64,000 bases of DNA from Planobispora rosea (GCF_014648175.1 NZ_BMQP01000012.1:124001-188000); one strand, 5' to 3'. Shown: positions 9,301 through 18,029, counted from the first letter of the stretch. Notes: a model not told the origin generated them from the sequence alone. Made by a program: numbers and translations.

Positions 9301-9474
9301 GTCCGCGGGCGGCTGCCGCCCCCAGATCCAGTCCACCAGCCTCGCACGCGTGACGATCCGGCCGGGTTCGAGGGCGAGCGCTGCCAGCAGCGCACGCAGC
9401 CGAACTCCGGGAACCTCCACCACGACCCCGTCGCGGTTGCGGACCTCGAACGGTCCGAGCAATCCGACTCGCAC
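6301..9474 (-). CDS. AfsR/DnrI-type regulator: winged helix, BTAD, NB-ARC ATPase, TPR-like C-terminus
   Basis: 1057 residues from GTG 9474. The chosen start reads VRVGLLGPFEVRNRDG, the usual first strand of the OmpR-like DNA-binding domain; longer readings add a Ser/Arg-rich tail unlike the family. Order: winged helix ~1-90, BTAD ~95-240, NB-ARC with Walker A TGPGGSGKTR (K290) and Walker B SILLILDNCEHV, then a long helical TPR-like region from ~560. This architecture senses a ligand or protein and oligomerises with ATP to activate transcription, often of secondary-metabolite or resistance genes. No clear ribosome site precedes the GTG, so a leaderless or weakly translated start is likely. Tail-to-tail with the DrrAB genes. 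Confidence 0.9.
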   Translation of the reverse strand: MRVGLLGPFEVRNRDGVVVEVPGVRLRALLAALALEPGRIVTRARLVDWIWGRQPPADEVNALQALVSRLRRAVPEAVIEAESGGYRLAVAPDAVDVCRFEQLVGQARTAEPAARADLLRSALALWRGTAMADIALQDSQLFDAAVARLDELHVAALGDRVDADIRLGRGSELVSELTELVAAYPLREGFVAALMRALAEAGRAAEALTVYQRTRERLAEELGTDPSAELSALHTALLRGELGERADNHRTNLRAELTSFVGKDDDVSAVTGLVVRHRLVTLTGPGGSGKTRLATETARTMLAELPDGAWLVELAPVREGGDLAQAVLTAIGLRDHALLGAAPSGEPVDRLVTAIRERSILLILDNCEHVIEAAAAFADRLLGECRRLRILATSREPLGITGEVLWQVEPLALPARGADPSEAGSSPAVRLLRDRAELVRKDIGSDAHTLSAMARICRALDGIPLAIELAAARLRTMSVDQLARRLDDRFRLLTGGSRTALARHRTLRAVVDWSWDLLTEAERGVLRRLSVFSGGASLEAAERVCGDGNGDGDGDGTVAGEQVLDLLTALIEKSLLVADGEGTPRYRMLGTIREYAAHRLVEAGESESARRAHLAYFTELAETADPHLRTARQLEWLAVLEAEHDNIGAALRGAIAEGWAQEAMRLVAASGWYWYLSGHRAEGTELCVAAASLRGEVPDEVRALAYLMVTMFLTAGVSGDQYQAREWIQEAHRLALRSGSRHPMLGFAGLLEATLRGPTEFLPAVEPLIADEDPWVRAQARLTRGRFRLVLGGDETDVDADAEIALAEFRALGDRMGMSLALTFLADRLASRGEFARACEHYGEAITATTEAGAIEDVVGMRARQAQLYWLLGDERSSVSAMAEAQRCVSGITWPDALAQLALAQAQLAYWRGEPDQAREHLATVRAALGDEGMSDSVRAATMDLYGYLTEDLDESRAYRAEALRAATVSEHTHPPTIADILIGIADLALRRGQYEQAVRLLAASDGVRGTPDRSHPDVARIAAETRDRLGEPVFTEAIRAGGRQDWRELAEITLAS

Positions 9475-9551
9475 ACCGGCAATTGTGCCGTGGCCGGCGG
9501 CCGAGGTTCGTAAGGGGGAATCTTCCGTCACGGTTGGACATGGTACGCGTA

Positions 9552-9569
9552 GCCGCGATATATCGCGGC
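9552..9569. promoter_or_regulatory. 18-bp perfect palindrome upstream of the AfsR-like gene
   Basis: GCCGCGATATATCGCGGC is a perfect 18-bp palindrome 78 bp before the AfsR-like GTG, in the divergent region shared with the STAS gene at 9739. The perfect symmetry with an AT core suggests a dimeric repressor site; no cognate regulator is identifiable. Confidence 0.5.
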
Positions 9570-9738
9570 TTCCCCGGTGCGCTGTGCGGGCGGCCGTCCG
9601 CGCACTCACCGCTCAGCCGGTCGCGTTCGCCGGTCGATGCGCGATGCCGGTAACCCGGTAAACCGGACGCGATCACGGATTTACGGTAGGACATTCCTTG
9701 TGCCTGCCCTGCCCCTCGCCGGCACGAGGAGTGTCATC

Positions 9739-10194
9739 ATGTCATCTGACCCCGACTCCGATCCCGAATCGATCTTCACCGTCACCGTCGGCCTGTACGC
9801 CGGCGTCCTGGTCGTGCGCGCGACCGGGCAGCTCACCGAGGTCTCCGCCCCGCTGTTACGCGCCCGGCTGTCCAGCCTGTGGGACTTCGCGGACATTCCC
9901 ACGATCATCATCGACCTGGACGACGTGGTCTTCTGCGACTCGGCCGGACTGGCCGAGCTGATCGACGCCCAGCGTCACAGCCGCGCCCACGGCCGCCACC
10001 TGATACTGGCCGGCCCCGGCACCCAGCTGACGCAACTGCTGGAGATCACCGGGCTGCGGACCCACTTCGAGATCCATCCCGGGACGGCCCCGGCCCTGCG
10101 CGCGGCCATCCGGGCCCGCGCCCGGCCCGGGACGGGCGTCCCTCTGGCTCAGGCGGGGACGGACTCTAGCTCGGCGCCGTCGAAGGGCGGATAG
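9739..10194 (+). CDS. STAS-domain protein (anti-sigma factor antagonist-like)
   Basis: 151 residues. A single STAS domain spans ~12-115, with the phosphorylatable serine in FCDSAGLAEL (S68), as in SpoIIAA/RsbV-type antagonists that bind and sequester an anti-sigma kinase when dephosphorylated. The C-terminal 35 residues are a charged Arg/Gly/Ser tail. ATG 9739 is taken because the longer frame upstream is Arg-rich non-homologous sequence. Its last 46 bp overlap the 3' end of the convergent MerR gene. No anti-sigma factor or sigma-B-type factor lies beside it, so its partner is elsewhere. Confidence 0.85.
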   Translation: MSSDPDSDPESIFTVTVGLYAGVLVVRATGQLTEVSAPLLRARLSSLWDFADIPTIIIDLDDVVFCDSAGLAELIDAQRHSRAHGRHLILAGPGTQLTQLLEITGLRTHFEIHPGTAPALRAAIRARARPGTGVPLAQAGTDSSSAPSKGG

Positions 10195-10556
10195 CTCTCG
10201 CCGCCGGTCCGCTCGGCCGCGGCGATGTAGTCGGCGAGAGCGGTGCGGGACTGGGCGAGCCGGTCCATCTGGTCGTCCAGCCGCCGCAGCCGTGACCGCA
10301 TCGCGGTCAGCAGCTCGGGACACCCCGGCAGTTCCGGGGCCTCTCCGACCGCGCAGGGCAGCAGGTACGCGATGTCCTCGGAGGACAGACCCGCGCCGAG
10401 CAGGTGCCGGATCTGCTTCACCCGCAGCACGGCGCTCTCGTCGTAGTTGCGGTAGCCGTTCGCGCCGCGGTCCGCCCTCAGCAGGCCCTGGGCCTCGTAG
10501 TAGCGCAGCTGATGGGTGTTGACGCCCGTACGACGGCTCAGTTCCCCGATCCGCAT
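10149..10556 (-). CDS. MerR-family transcriptional regulator
   Basis: 135 residues: N-terminal winged HTH (MRIGELSRRTGVNTHQLRYY), the wing RGANGYRNYDESAV, then a coiled-coil dimerisation helix from ~75 to 120. Two cysteines (in YLLPCAVGE and LPGCPELL) are possible metal or redox ligands but are not in the ZntR/CueR/SoxR arrangement, so the effector is unclear. Divergent from the imine-reductase-like gene with a 50-bp spacer, the usual layout for a MerR regulator controlling its neighbour. Confidence 0.9.
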   Translation of the reverse strand: MRIGELSRRTGVNTHQLRYYEAQGLLRADRGANGYRNYDESAVLRVKQIRHLLGAGLSSEDIAYLLPCAVGEAPELPGCPELLTAMRSRLRRLDDQMDRLAQSRTALADYIAAAERTGGESYPPFDGAELESVPA

Positions 10557-10568
10557 CGGAAATCCCCC

Positions 10569-10600
10569 TTGACCTTCACACCGATATCAACGTTGACGAT
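10569..10600 (+). promoter_or_regulatory. Candidate MerR-controlled promoter with long spacer
   Basis: TTGACC (10569-10574) is followed after 20 nt by GACGAT (10595-10600), 6 nt before the ATG at 10607. The overlong spacer is what MerR activators require, and the geometry would give a nearly leaderless mRNA. Dyad symmetry inside the spacer is weak, so this is tentative. Confidence 0.4.
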
Positions 10601-10606
10601 GCTGCC

Positions 10607-11491
<885 letters not shown>

Positions 11492-11529
11492 CCGGATCCG
11501 GCCCGAGGGGCACGGCCTCCGAGGGCCGG

Positions 11530-11547
11530 ATCAACCGATCGGTTGAT
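11530..11547. promoter_or_regulatory. 18-bp perfect palindrome, TetR-type operator candidate
   Basis: ATCAACCGATCGGTTGAT is a perfect palindrome 70 bp before the ABC ATPase ATG. AACCGATCGGTT-like cores are common TetR-family sites, but the nearest TetR gene (24.5 kb) is not adjacent, so the regulator is unknown. Confidence 0.55.
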
Positions 11548-11616
11548 GGCCGGATCCACCGTACGGAATCCCGCTCGGACGATCCGGACGAGCCTCAGCC
11601 GGAAGATCCTCGTCCT

Positions 11617-12384
11617 ATGACGACACATGAGGCGCCCGCGCTCCGGGCCACCGGCCTGCGCAAGGTCTTCGGCGACCGGGCGGCGGTCGAGCAGGTCGAC
11701 CTGTCGGTCCCCGCCGGGTCGCTCTACGGGCTGGTCGGCCCGAACGGCGCGGGCAAGACGACGACTCTGGCGATGGCGGTGGGCCTGCTGCGGCCGGACG
11801 CGGGGCACGCCGAGATCTTCGGAGTGGACGTGTGGAAGGACACCGTCCGGGCGAAGTCGCTGATCGGGGTGTTGCCGGACGGCCACGCGATGCCCGAGCG
11901 TCTCACCGGGCGGGAGGTGCTCACCTATCTGGGGCTCCTGCGCGGCATGGCCCCGGAGGTCGTCGTGGAGCGGACCGAGGAGCTCCTGCAGGTCCTCGAA
12001 CTCGACACCGCCGAGGGCACACTCGTCATCGAGTACTCCACGGGCATGCGGAAGAAGATCGGGCTCGCGGTGGCCCTCCTGCACGCACCGCGCCTGCTGG
12101 TTCTCGACGAGCCGTTCGAGGCCATCGATCCGGTCTCCGCCATGACGATCCGGACCATCCTGCGGCGCTTCGTCGAGGGAGGCGGATCGGTGGTCATCTC
12201 CAGTCACGTGATGGCGCTGGTGGAGGGGATCTGCGACCACGTCGGCGTCATCTCCGGCGGCCGGGTGGTGGCCGAGGGCCGCCTCGACGAGGTCCGCAGG
12301 AGCAGGTCCCTCGAGGAGGCCTTCGTCGAGCTGGTCGGCGCCCGAGCGGGCGGGACGGAGGGGCTGTCGTGGCTGTCGTCCTGA
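11617..12384 (+). CDS. ABC transporter ATP-binding protein
   Basis: 255 residues; Walker A GPNGAGKTT at about residue 44, signature here STGM (in EYSTGMRKKIGLA) instead of SGGQ/SGGM, Walker B LLVLDEPFEAIDP. The D-loop has Ala-Ile in place of Gly-Leu. First gene of a four-gene operon (ATPase, permease, histidine kinase, response regulator). ATG 11617 begins exactly where homology starts; upstream in frame is the 3' part of another gene. The permease GTG lies inside its 3' end. This type of ATPase/large permease pair beside a two-component system is common in actinomycetes and often acts in export of peptides or in envelope stress. Confidence 0.92.
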   Translation: MTTHEAPALRATGLRKVFGDRAAVEQVDLSVPAGSLYGLVGPNGAGKTTTLAMAVGLLRPDAGHAEIFGVDVWKDTVRAKSLIGVLPDGHAMPERLTGREVLTYLGLLRGMAPEVVVERTEELLQVLELDTAEGTLVIEYSTGMRKKIGLAVALLHAPRLLVLDEPFEAIDPVSAMTIRTILRRFVEGGGSVVISSHVMALVEGICDHVGVISGGRVVAEGRLDEVRRSRSLEEAFVELVGARAGGTEGLSWLSS

Positions 12385-14168
12385 TCCGGATGAGACTGGC
12401 GCTCCTCCGGCATGCGCTGCGCGGCGACCGCGCGTCCTCGCTCGTCCTCGGCACGGTGATCGGCCTGATCCTGGCGGTGGGCACGGTCGCCGTCGCCGTG
12501 TTCTGGCCGCCGCTGCTGCCGGCGGCACTGGCCGTCTGGCTGATGGGCTGGATCTTCGGCCCGATCTTCACGGGCGGCGGCGAGGCGCTGCGCCCCGAGT
12601 ACTTCACCATGATCCCGGCCGCACCCCGCCGGATGGCCACCGCACTGCTGGCCGGGGCCTTCGCGAGTCCCGCGGTCATGATCACATCGGTGGCGCTCAC
12701 CTCGATGGCGGTGTACGGCTGGCGCTTCGGCCTCCTGGCCACGCTCGTCGCCCTGGTGGCGGCGGTGATCACATTGATCACGATGGTGCTGGTCTCCCGC
12801 GTCACGGTGGCGATCTTCGGGCTGCTCGTCCGGTCCCGGGCGGCGGCGGTGCTCGCCGCCTTCGTCACCGGGACGGTCCTCGCGCTGAGCGGCAACGGCT
12901 GGGCCCTGCCCGTCGCCGCCGCCACGGCCGAGGACCTGTCGTGGGCCGGGGCGCTGGTGCGGCTGCTGCCCTCGGGGTGGGGCATCGCCGCGATCGAGTC
13001 CTCCCCGCCCGCGGCGCTCGGCATCCTGGCCGCATCCGCTCTCGTGGTCGTCCTGCTCGTGGCAGTGTGGGCGGTCCTGCTCACGCGGCGCGTCACCTCG
13101 GCCGCCCGCGGCGGCGTCCCGGCGCGCCGCCGCAGGCCGCGCCCGTTCCCCATGGTCCGGGGCGTCCGCGCCGTCGCCGCCAAGGAACTGCGCACCTGGT
13201 CACGCGATCTGATCAGGGTCCACCTGCTCAGCTTCGCCTTCTTCTACGCCGTGGTGTTCACCCTGCTGCCGGTGGCCATCGGCTGGTGGGGCATGGTGCC
13301 GTTCGTCGGTCTCATCGCGGTGCTGATGGGCGCGGGCGTGTCGGCCAACCTCTACGCCACCGACGGGACCGCGCTGTGGCTCACGCTGATGACGCCCGGC
13401 GCGGAACGCGCCGACGTCCGCGGACGGCAACTGGCCTGGCTGCTGGCCGTCGGACCGGCCACCGCCCTGCTCTCGGTCGCCGGAGCCGCCGCGAGCGGTG
13501 AGACCTGGGCCTGGCCGTGGGTGGCCGGACTGTTCCCCGCCGTCCTCGGCGGGGCGGCCGGGCTGGTGGTCCTCGTCGCCGTCACCGCGCCGGTCCCGGC
13601 GACCGATCCGCACAGGCGCGGCGGCGATCCGCTCAGCAGCGGCGCCGACGAGGGCGGGGAGACCGGGCTGGTCTGGCTGATGCTGATCGCCGTTCCCGTG
13701 ACGGCGCTCCCGGCGGCGGCCGCGGTTCTGATCGAGCCCTGGGCAGGGGTGCCCGTGGGCGTGGCGACCGGGGTCCTGTGCGTCTGGGGGTTCGGCAGGA
13801 TCGCCGCCAGGCGGCTCGCGTCCGGCGGGACCGAGCTGCTCGCCCTGCTGAAATACGGCTCCGCCGCCGGACGCACGGTCCGTGAGGAGGAGGCGGCGGC
13901 AGCCGCGCCCGACCTGCCCCTCGGCCACAAGATCGCGGTCATCGTGTGCTACTCCCTCGCCTGGCTGCCGCTGTTCCCGCAGGGAATCGTCCCGATGTTC
14001 TTCAAACTGTTCGGGGTGGAGGACCGCGTCTGGTTCCTGGCGCTCTACCTGCCCGACGCCTGGCAGTGGCCGACGATCACACTCATGATCTCTATCGGCC
14101 TGCTCATGTACGGCTATGCGATCCTGTTCCCCATGCGGTACAGAGCCCCCGAGACAGAACAGGCATAA
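12369..14168 (+). CDS. Large ABC transporter permease
   Basis: 599 residues with about a dozen membrane segments in two groups separated by a cytoplasmic basic loop (RRVTSAARGGVPARRRRPRP) near residue 250. GTG 12369 is preferred over ATG 12390 because GGAGGGG sits 6 nt before it, and it overlaps the ATPase stop by 16 bp as expected for coupling. No periplasmic binding protein is encoded nearby, so export is more likely than uptake. The gene runs to within 10 bp of the histidine kinase ATG. Confidence 0.88.
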   Translation: MAVVLIRMRLALLRHALRGDRASSLVLGTVIGLILAVGTVAVAVFWPPLLPAALAVWLMGWIFGPIFTGGGEALRPEYFTMIPAAPRRMATALLAGAFASPAVMITSVALTSMAVYGWRFGLLATLVALVAAVITLITMVLVSRVTVAIFGLLVRSRAAAVLAAFVTGTVLALSGNGWALPVAAATAEDLSWAGALVRLLPSGWGIAAIESSPPAALGILAASALVVVLLVAVWAVLLTRRVTSAARGGVPARRRRPRPFPMVRGVRAVAAKELRTWSRDLIRVHLLSFAFFYAVVFTLLPVAIGWWGMVPFVGLIAVLMGAGVSANLYATDGTALWLTLMTPGAERADVRGRQLAWLLAVGPATALLSVAGAAASGETWAWPWVAGLFPAVLGGAAGLVVLVAVTAPVPATDPHRRGGDPLSSGADEGGETGLVWLMLIAVPVTALPAAAAVLIEPWAGVPVGVATGVLCVWGFGRIAARRLASGGTELLALLKYGSAAGRTVREEEAAAAAPDLPLGHKIAVIVCYSLAWLPLFPQGIVPMFFKLFGVEDRVWFLALYLPDAWQWPTITLMISIGLLMYGYAILFPMRYRAPETEQA

Positions 14169-14178
14169 GGTCGCCACC

Positions 14179-15417
14179 ATGGCTGATCCCTTCCCCCTGT
14201 CCCGCTGGGAGCGGCGTTTCGACAGAGCCGCCGAGCTGATCCCCTACTTCTGCCTGGGCATCTCGACGATCATCAGCCTCACGACCCCGGACCGACCCGG
14301 TGGCACGGCACTGGTGACGCTGGCGCTGGCGTCCGTGGCCCTGGTCTGGCTGGTCTCGCGGACGCTGCTGCCCGGACGGTGGCGGCAGCGGCGCGGAGTC
14401 AACGCCGGCTACTTCATCGGGGTGCTCGCCACCGCGGCGGTCCTCGCGCTCCACGATCCGGTCTTCACCATCTACACGATCTCCGGGTTCTTCCTGGCCT
14501 TCCTCTTCGCCCCGTCCAGATGGACCTTCGTCGCGGTCGCCGTGACCTCCCTCGTCCTGTACGGCACCGTCCTGGACTGGTCGCAGGTGAGCGTCCAGAT
14601 CGTCCTCTTCCATGTCGCGATCGTCATCGTCCAGACCTTCTCGATCGGCGGCGGCCACATCGCGGCCATCAAGATCGATGAACGGCAGCGGAGATACCGC
14701 AAGGCCCTCGACGACCTGGAGACGGCGATGAAGGAGAACGCCGACCTGCACGCCCAGCTGACGACCCAGGCCCACGAGGCGGGGGTGCTCGACGAGCGCC
14801 AGCGGATGGCCCGCGAGATCCACGACACCCTCGCCCAGGGCCTCATGGGGATCATCACGCAACTCCAGGCCGCCAAGCGGGCCGGGGACGTGAGCGACCA
14901 CGTCGATGTGGCGCTCTCGCTGGCCCGGGACAGTCTGTCCGAGGCCCGGCGGTCCGTACAGGCCCTGCGGCCGCGCGAGCTGGAGGTCGCCCAGCTGCCG
15001 GACGCGCTGTCGGCCATGGCGCGGCGCTGGGCCGAAGGCTCGGGGATCGACCTGCGCTTCGAGGTGACCGGGGAGAGCGTGCCGCTCAGCTCGGCGATCG
15101 AGGTCACCCTGTTCCGCGTCGCCCAGGAGGCCCTGACCAACGTCGCCAAGCACGCGCGCGCCTCCCGGGCCGGGCTGACGCTCTCGTACGCGGGCGACGT
15201 CGTCCTGCTGGACATCCGCGACGATGGAGACGGCATCAGCGGCGTCGGCGGCGTCGGCGGTATCGACGGTGAGAACGGAAAGGGCCGGGGATTCGGGTTG
15301 AACAGCATGCGGCAACGGGTGCGGGGAGTCGGCGGCACGCTGGAGATCGAGAGCACCCCCGGAGAGGGCACGGCGGTCAGCGCCAGCGTCCCGGCCCTGC
15401 AGGCGGCCCAGAAATGA
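14179..15417 (+). CDS. NarL-type sensor histidine kinase
   Basis: 412 residues: five to six N-terminal membrane segments (to ~165), a short coiled coil, HisKA_3 dimerisation domain with phospho-acceptor H215 in REIHDTLAQGL, and an HATPase_c domain (RVAQEALTNVAKHA; DDGDGISGVGG; RGFGLNSMRQRV). A Gly-rich stretch (GVGGVGGIDG) lies in the ATP lid. The lack of a large extracellular domain fits an intramembrane sensor, often tied to the ABC transporter encoded upstream. ATG 14179 follows AAGG; its stop overlaps the response regulator ATG. Confidence 0.92.
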   Translation: MADPFPLSRWERRFDRAAELIPYFCLGISTIISLTTPDRPGGTALVTLALASVALVWLVSRTLLPGRWRQRRGVNAGYFIGVLATAAVLALHDPVFTIYTISGFFLAFLFAPSRWTFVAVAVTSLVLYGTVLDWSQVSVQIVLFHVAIVIVQTFSIGGGHIAAIKIDERQRRYRKALDDLETAMKENADLHAQLTTQAHEAGVLDERQRMAREIHDTLAQGLMGIITQLQAAKRAGDVSDHVDVALSLARDSLSEARRSVQALRPRELEVAQLPDALSAMARRWAEGSGIDLRFEVTGESVPLSSAIEVTLFRVAQEALTNVAKHARASRAGLTLSYAGDVVLLDIRDDGDGISGVGGVGGIDGENGKGRGFGLNSMRQRVRGVGGTLEIESTPGEGTAVSASVPALQAAQK

Positions 15418-16037
15418 TCCGGTTGCTGATCGTCGACGACCACCCGATCGTGCGCGGCGGCCTGCGCGGCGCCTTCGCCGGAGAACCCGACATCGAAGTG
15501 GCGGGTGAGGCGTCCAACGGGCGCGAGGGCGTCGAACGGGCGGCGGCCCTGGCCGTCGACGTCGTGCTCATGGACCTGCGGATGCCGGTGATGGACGGCG
15601 TCGCCGCGATCGCGGCCCTGCGCGCGTCCCATCCCGAGATCAGGGTGCTCGTGCTGACCACCTTCGACGGCGACGCCGACGTGCTGCCCGCGATCGAGGC
15701 GGGGGCCACCGGTTACCTGCTCAAGGACGCCCCGCCCGATGAGCTCCTGCGCGCCGTCCGCGCGACCGCCGCCGGCGAGGTCGTGCTGGCGCCGTGGGTC
15801 GTCGAACGGCTCGTGGGCCAGGTCCGCAATCCCGTGCGGGCCACCCTCACCGATCGGGAGCTTCAGGTGCTGCGGCTCGTCGCCGACGGCGCCTCCAACC
15901 GTCAGGCCGCCGCCCGGCTGTTCATCAGCGAGGCGAGCATCAAGACCCATCTGCTGCACATCTACGACAAGCTCGGCGTGCGCGACCGGGCCGCCGCCGT
16001 GGGCGAGGCGTACCGGCGCGGCATCCTCACCTCATGA
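15414..16037 (+). CDS. NarL/LuxR-type response regulator
   Basis: 207 residues: receiver domain with phospho-acceptor D54 (VLMDLRMPVMDG), conserved Thr and Lys further on (LTTF, LLKDAP), and a C-terminal LuxR HTH (LTDRELQVLRLVADGASNRQ). ATGA overlap with the kinase gene makes a cognate pair. Last gene of the operon begun at 11617; it likely controls that operon. Only 7 bp separate its stop from the convergent DUF5997 stop. Confidence 0.94.
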   Translation: MIRLLIVDDHPIVRGGLRGAFAGEPDIEVAGEASNGREGVERAAALAVDVVLMDLRMPVMDGVAAIAALRASHPEIRVLVLTTFDGDADVLPAIEAGATGYLLKDAPPDELLRAVRATAAGEVVLAPWVVERLVGQVRNPVRATLTDRELQVLRLVADGASNRQAAARLFISEASIKTHLLHIYDKLGVRDRAAAVGEAYRRGILTS

Positions 16038-16044
16038 TCCGGCT

Positions 16045-16410
16045 CTAGCGCTGCTTGAGGCGCTGCGCCTCCTTGCGCACCTCGGCCTGGACCGCCCGCT
16101 CGCGCTGCAGCCACTCGGGGTTCTCCGCCTTGATGGCGTCGATCTCGGCGGTGGTGAGCGGCCCGGTGATGCCGCCCCTGGCCAGGCCCGAGTTGGAGAC
16201 GCCCAGCTTCGCGGCGACGACCTGCCGGGGGTGCGGCCCGTTGCGCCGGAGATCCGCCAGCCAGGCCGGCGGGGCGGCCTGCAGCGCGTTCAGCTCATCT
16301 CTGGAGACGACTCCCTCCTGGAACTCGGCGGGAGTGGCCTCCAGGAGCACACCCAGCTTCTTGGCCGCGGTCGCGGGCTTCATCGTCTGGGTGGTCTTGA
16401 GCTTGGTCAT
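16045..16410 (-). CDS. DUF5997 family protein
   Basis: 121 residues, basic and helical, matching the actinobacterial DUF5997 family: AAKKLGVLLEATPAEFQEG, SRDELNALQA.PPAWLADLRR and VVAAKLGVSNSGLARGGIT. The LGVSNSGLARGG segment looks like a helix-turn-helix (an AsnC/LacI-like turn), so a DNA-binding role is possible but unproven. Divergent from the LysR-effector-domain gene with a 54-bp spacer; that pairing recurs in actinomycetes, which suggests the two act together, with the DNA-binding and effector halves of a regulator encoded separately (inference). Confidence 0.8.
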   Translation of the reverse strand: MTKLKTTQTMKPATAAKKLGVLLEATPAEFQEGVVSRDELNALQAAPPAWLADLRRNGPHPRQVVAAKLGVSNSGLARGGITGPLTTAEIDAIKAENPEWLQRERAVQAEVRKEAQRLKQR

Positions 16411-16464
16411 GGTGTCAAGGGTATGGCGCGAAGCCGTCTCCTCTGACATCGGTACTCTGGGCAA

Positions 16465-17178
16465 GTGACCGACAGGGAGTTCCGGCTTGCTTACGTGCCC
16501 GGGGTGACGCCCGCCAAATGGGCCGGCGTCTGGGCCGAGCGTGTGCCCGGCGTGCCGCTCACCCTGATCCCCGTCGCCGCCGCCGACGTGGTGCGGCTCC
16601 TGCGCGACGGCGGTGCCGACGCCGGTTTCGTACGGCTGCCCGTGGACCGCGAGGGGCTCAGCGTGATTCCCCTCTATGTCGAGACCACCGTGGTTGTGGT
16701 GCCGAAGGATCACATGGTGGCCGCCGCCGACGAGGTGACCGTCGCCGACCTCGCCGACGACGAGGTGCTCCATCCGATGGACGACACCCTTGAGTGGACG
16801 GCCCTGCCGGGGCTGCCGGCCTTCACGCGTCCGGACACGACGGCGGAGGCGATCGAGCTGGTGGCGGCGGGGGCCGGGCTGCTGCTGGTCCCGCAGTCGC
16901 TGGCGCGCCTGCACCACCGCAGGGATCTGACCTACCGGCCGGTCGTGGAGACGCCGCGGTCGCAGGTCGCGCTGGCCTGGCCCACGGAGGCGACGACCGA
17001 GCTGGTGGAGGACTTCATCGGCATCGTCCGGGGACGTACGGCGAACAGCTCGCGGGGCCGTACCCCCGCGCCCGCCCAGCAGAAGACGCGGAAGCAGCCG
17101 CGGAGTCCCGCTCCGGGCGGGTCGGGCCGCCGGGGCGCGCAGACCGGCCGGGGCAGGAAGGGCCACCGCCCCCGCTGA
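16465..17178 (+). CDS. LysR-type substrate-binding domain protein lacking HTH
   Basis: 237 residues from GTG 16465. Residues 5-190 follow the periplasmic-binding-like effector domain of LysR regulators (FRLAYVPGVTPAKWAGVWAE; FVRLPVDREGL; LVAAGAGLLLVPQSLARLHH), but there is no N-terminal winged helix. The last ~45 residues are a basic, Pro/Arg/Lys-rich tail (RGRTPAPAQQKTRKQPRS) that could bind nucleic acid. No signal peptide, so it is cytoplasmic. Divergently arranged with the DUF5997 gene, its probable partner. Confidence 0.85.
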   Translation: MTDREFRLAYVPGVTPAKWAGVWAERVPGVPLTLIPVAAADVVRLLRDGGADAGFVRLPVDREGLSVIPLYVETTVVVVPKDHMVAAADEVTVADLADDEVLHPMDDTLEWTALPGLPAFTRPDTTAEAIELVAAGAGLLLVPQSLARLHHRRDLTYRPVVETPRSQVALAWPTEATTELVEDFIGIVRGRTANSSRGRTPAPAQQKTRKQPRSPAPGGSGRRGAQTGRGRKGHRPR

Positions 17179-17253
17179 CCCGGGAAGACCGGCTGCCTGC
17201 GCCGCCCCCGGCCGGACGCGAGACGCCCGGCGCGGATCATCCCACCTGGGAGA

Positions 17254-17300
17254 GTAGGGCCAGCCCTACCCCGAGAAGCCTGCCGGCAGGATCGATCCTG
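17254..17300. promoter_or_regulatory. Two palindromes before the sensor-domain gene
   Basis: GTAGGGC-CA-GCCCTAC (17254-17269) and the perfect 14-mer CAGGATCGATCCTG (17287-17300) lie 59 and 28 bp before the ATG at 17328. The first looks like a dimeric response-regulator or repressor site; the second overlaps the expected core promoter. Confidence 0.5.
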
Positions 17301-17327
17301 CGACCCCCGGCTCGTAGCGTCGGTTCC

Positions 17328-18029
17328 ATGAGATCCCTCCTGCACCGCATCGGCACCGACACCCGCTACCTGATCATCAGCTTCCCCCTGGCCGTGATCG
17401 CCTTCTGCCTGATGGTCGTCGGCCTCACGGCCGGCGTCGGGACGGTGATCGTGTGGATCGGCGTGCCGATCCTGGCGGCGACCGTGATGCTCGCCCGGGG
17501 CTTCGCCGACCTGGAGCGCCGGATGCTGCCCGAGGTGCTCGGCCGCCGGGTCGCCCGGCCGCGCTACCGGCGGGTCCCGCGGGACGCCGGGTTCTTCCGC
17601 CGGGTGGTGAACCCGCTGACCAGCGGGCAGTCCTGGCTGGACCTGCTGTACGGCATCGTGAACCTCCCGGTCGCCATCGTGACGTTCTGCCTCACGGTGA
17701 CGTGGTGGGCCGGGGCGGTCTTCGGGCTGACCTATCCGATCTACGGCTGGATCCTCGAAAGGATCCCGGACAACAACAACCTGCCCGAGCTGCTCGGCCT
17801 CGGCGACAGCGTCCTGGTCGGCGTGATCTTCACCACCGCGATCGGTGTGCTGTTCGCCGTCACGCTGCCGGTGGTGGTCCGCGGCGCGGCGCTGGTGCAG
17901 TCGGGGCTCAGCCGGGCCATGCTGACCGGCATGACCGAGTCGCACGAGCGCGACGACCTGACCCGCACCGGTGAGCCCCTCACCTTCGCCGACTGGGTCC
18001 GCGATCACCCCGCCGCCTTCACCGACTGA
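17328..18029 (+). CDS. Stand-alone 'sensor domain' membrane protein (putative-sensor family)
   Basis: 233 residues with four membrane segments (about 15-40, 42-62, 107-140, 160-190) and the family pattern FPLAVIAFCLMVVGLTAG and LLYGIVNLPVAIVTFCLTVT. In most actinomycete proteins this domain is the N-terminus of a NarL-type histidine kinase; here it ends after the membrane part with a hydrophilic tail and stop, and no kinase follows. It may modulate a separate kinase or be an independent membrane sensor. Its 3' end overlaps the convergent XRE gene by 25 bp. Confidence 0.82.
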   Translation: MRSLLHRIGTDTRYLIISFPLAVIAFCLMVVGLTAGVGTVIVWIGVPILAATVMLARGFADLERRMLPEVLGRRVARPRYRRVPRDAGFFRRVVNPLTSGQSWLDLLYGIVNLPVAIVTFCLTVTWWAGAVFGLTYPIYGWILERIPDNNNLPELLGLGDSVLVGVIFTTAIGVLFAVTLPVVVRGAALVQSGLSRAMLTGMTESHERDDLTRTGEPLTFADWVRDHPAAFTD

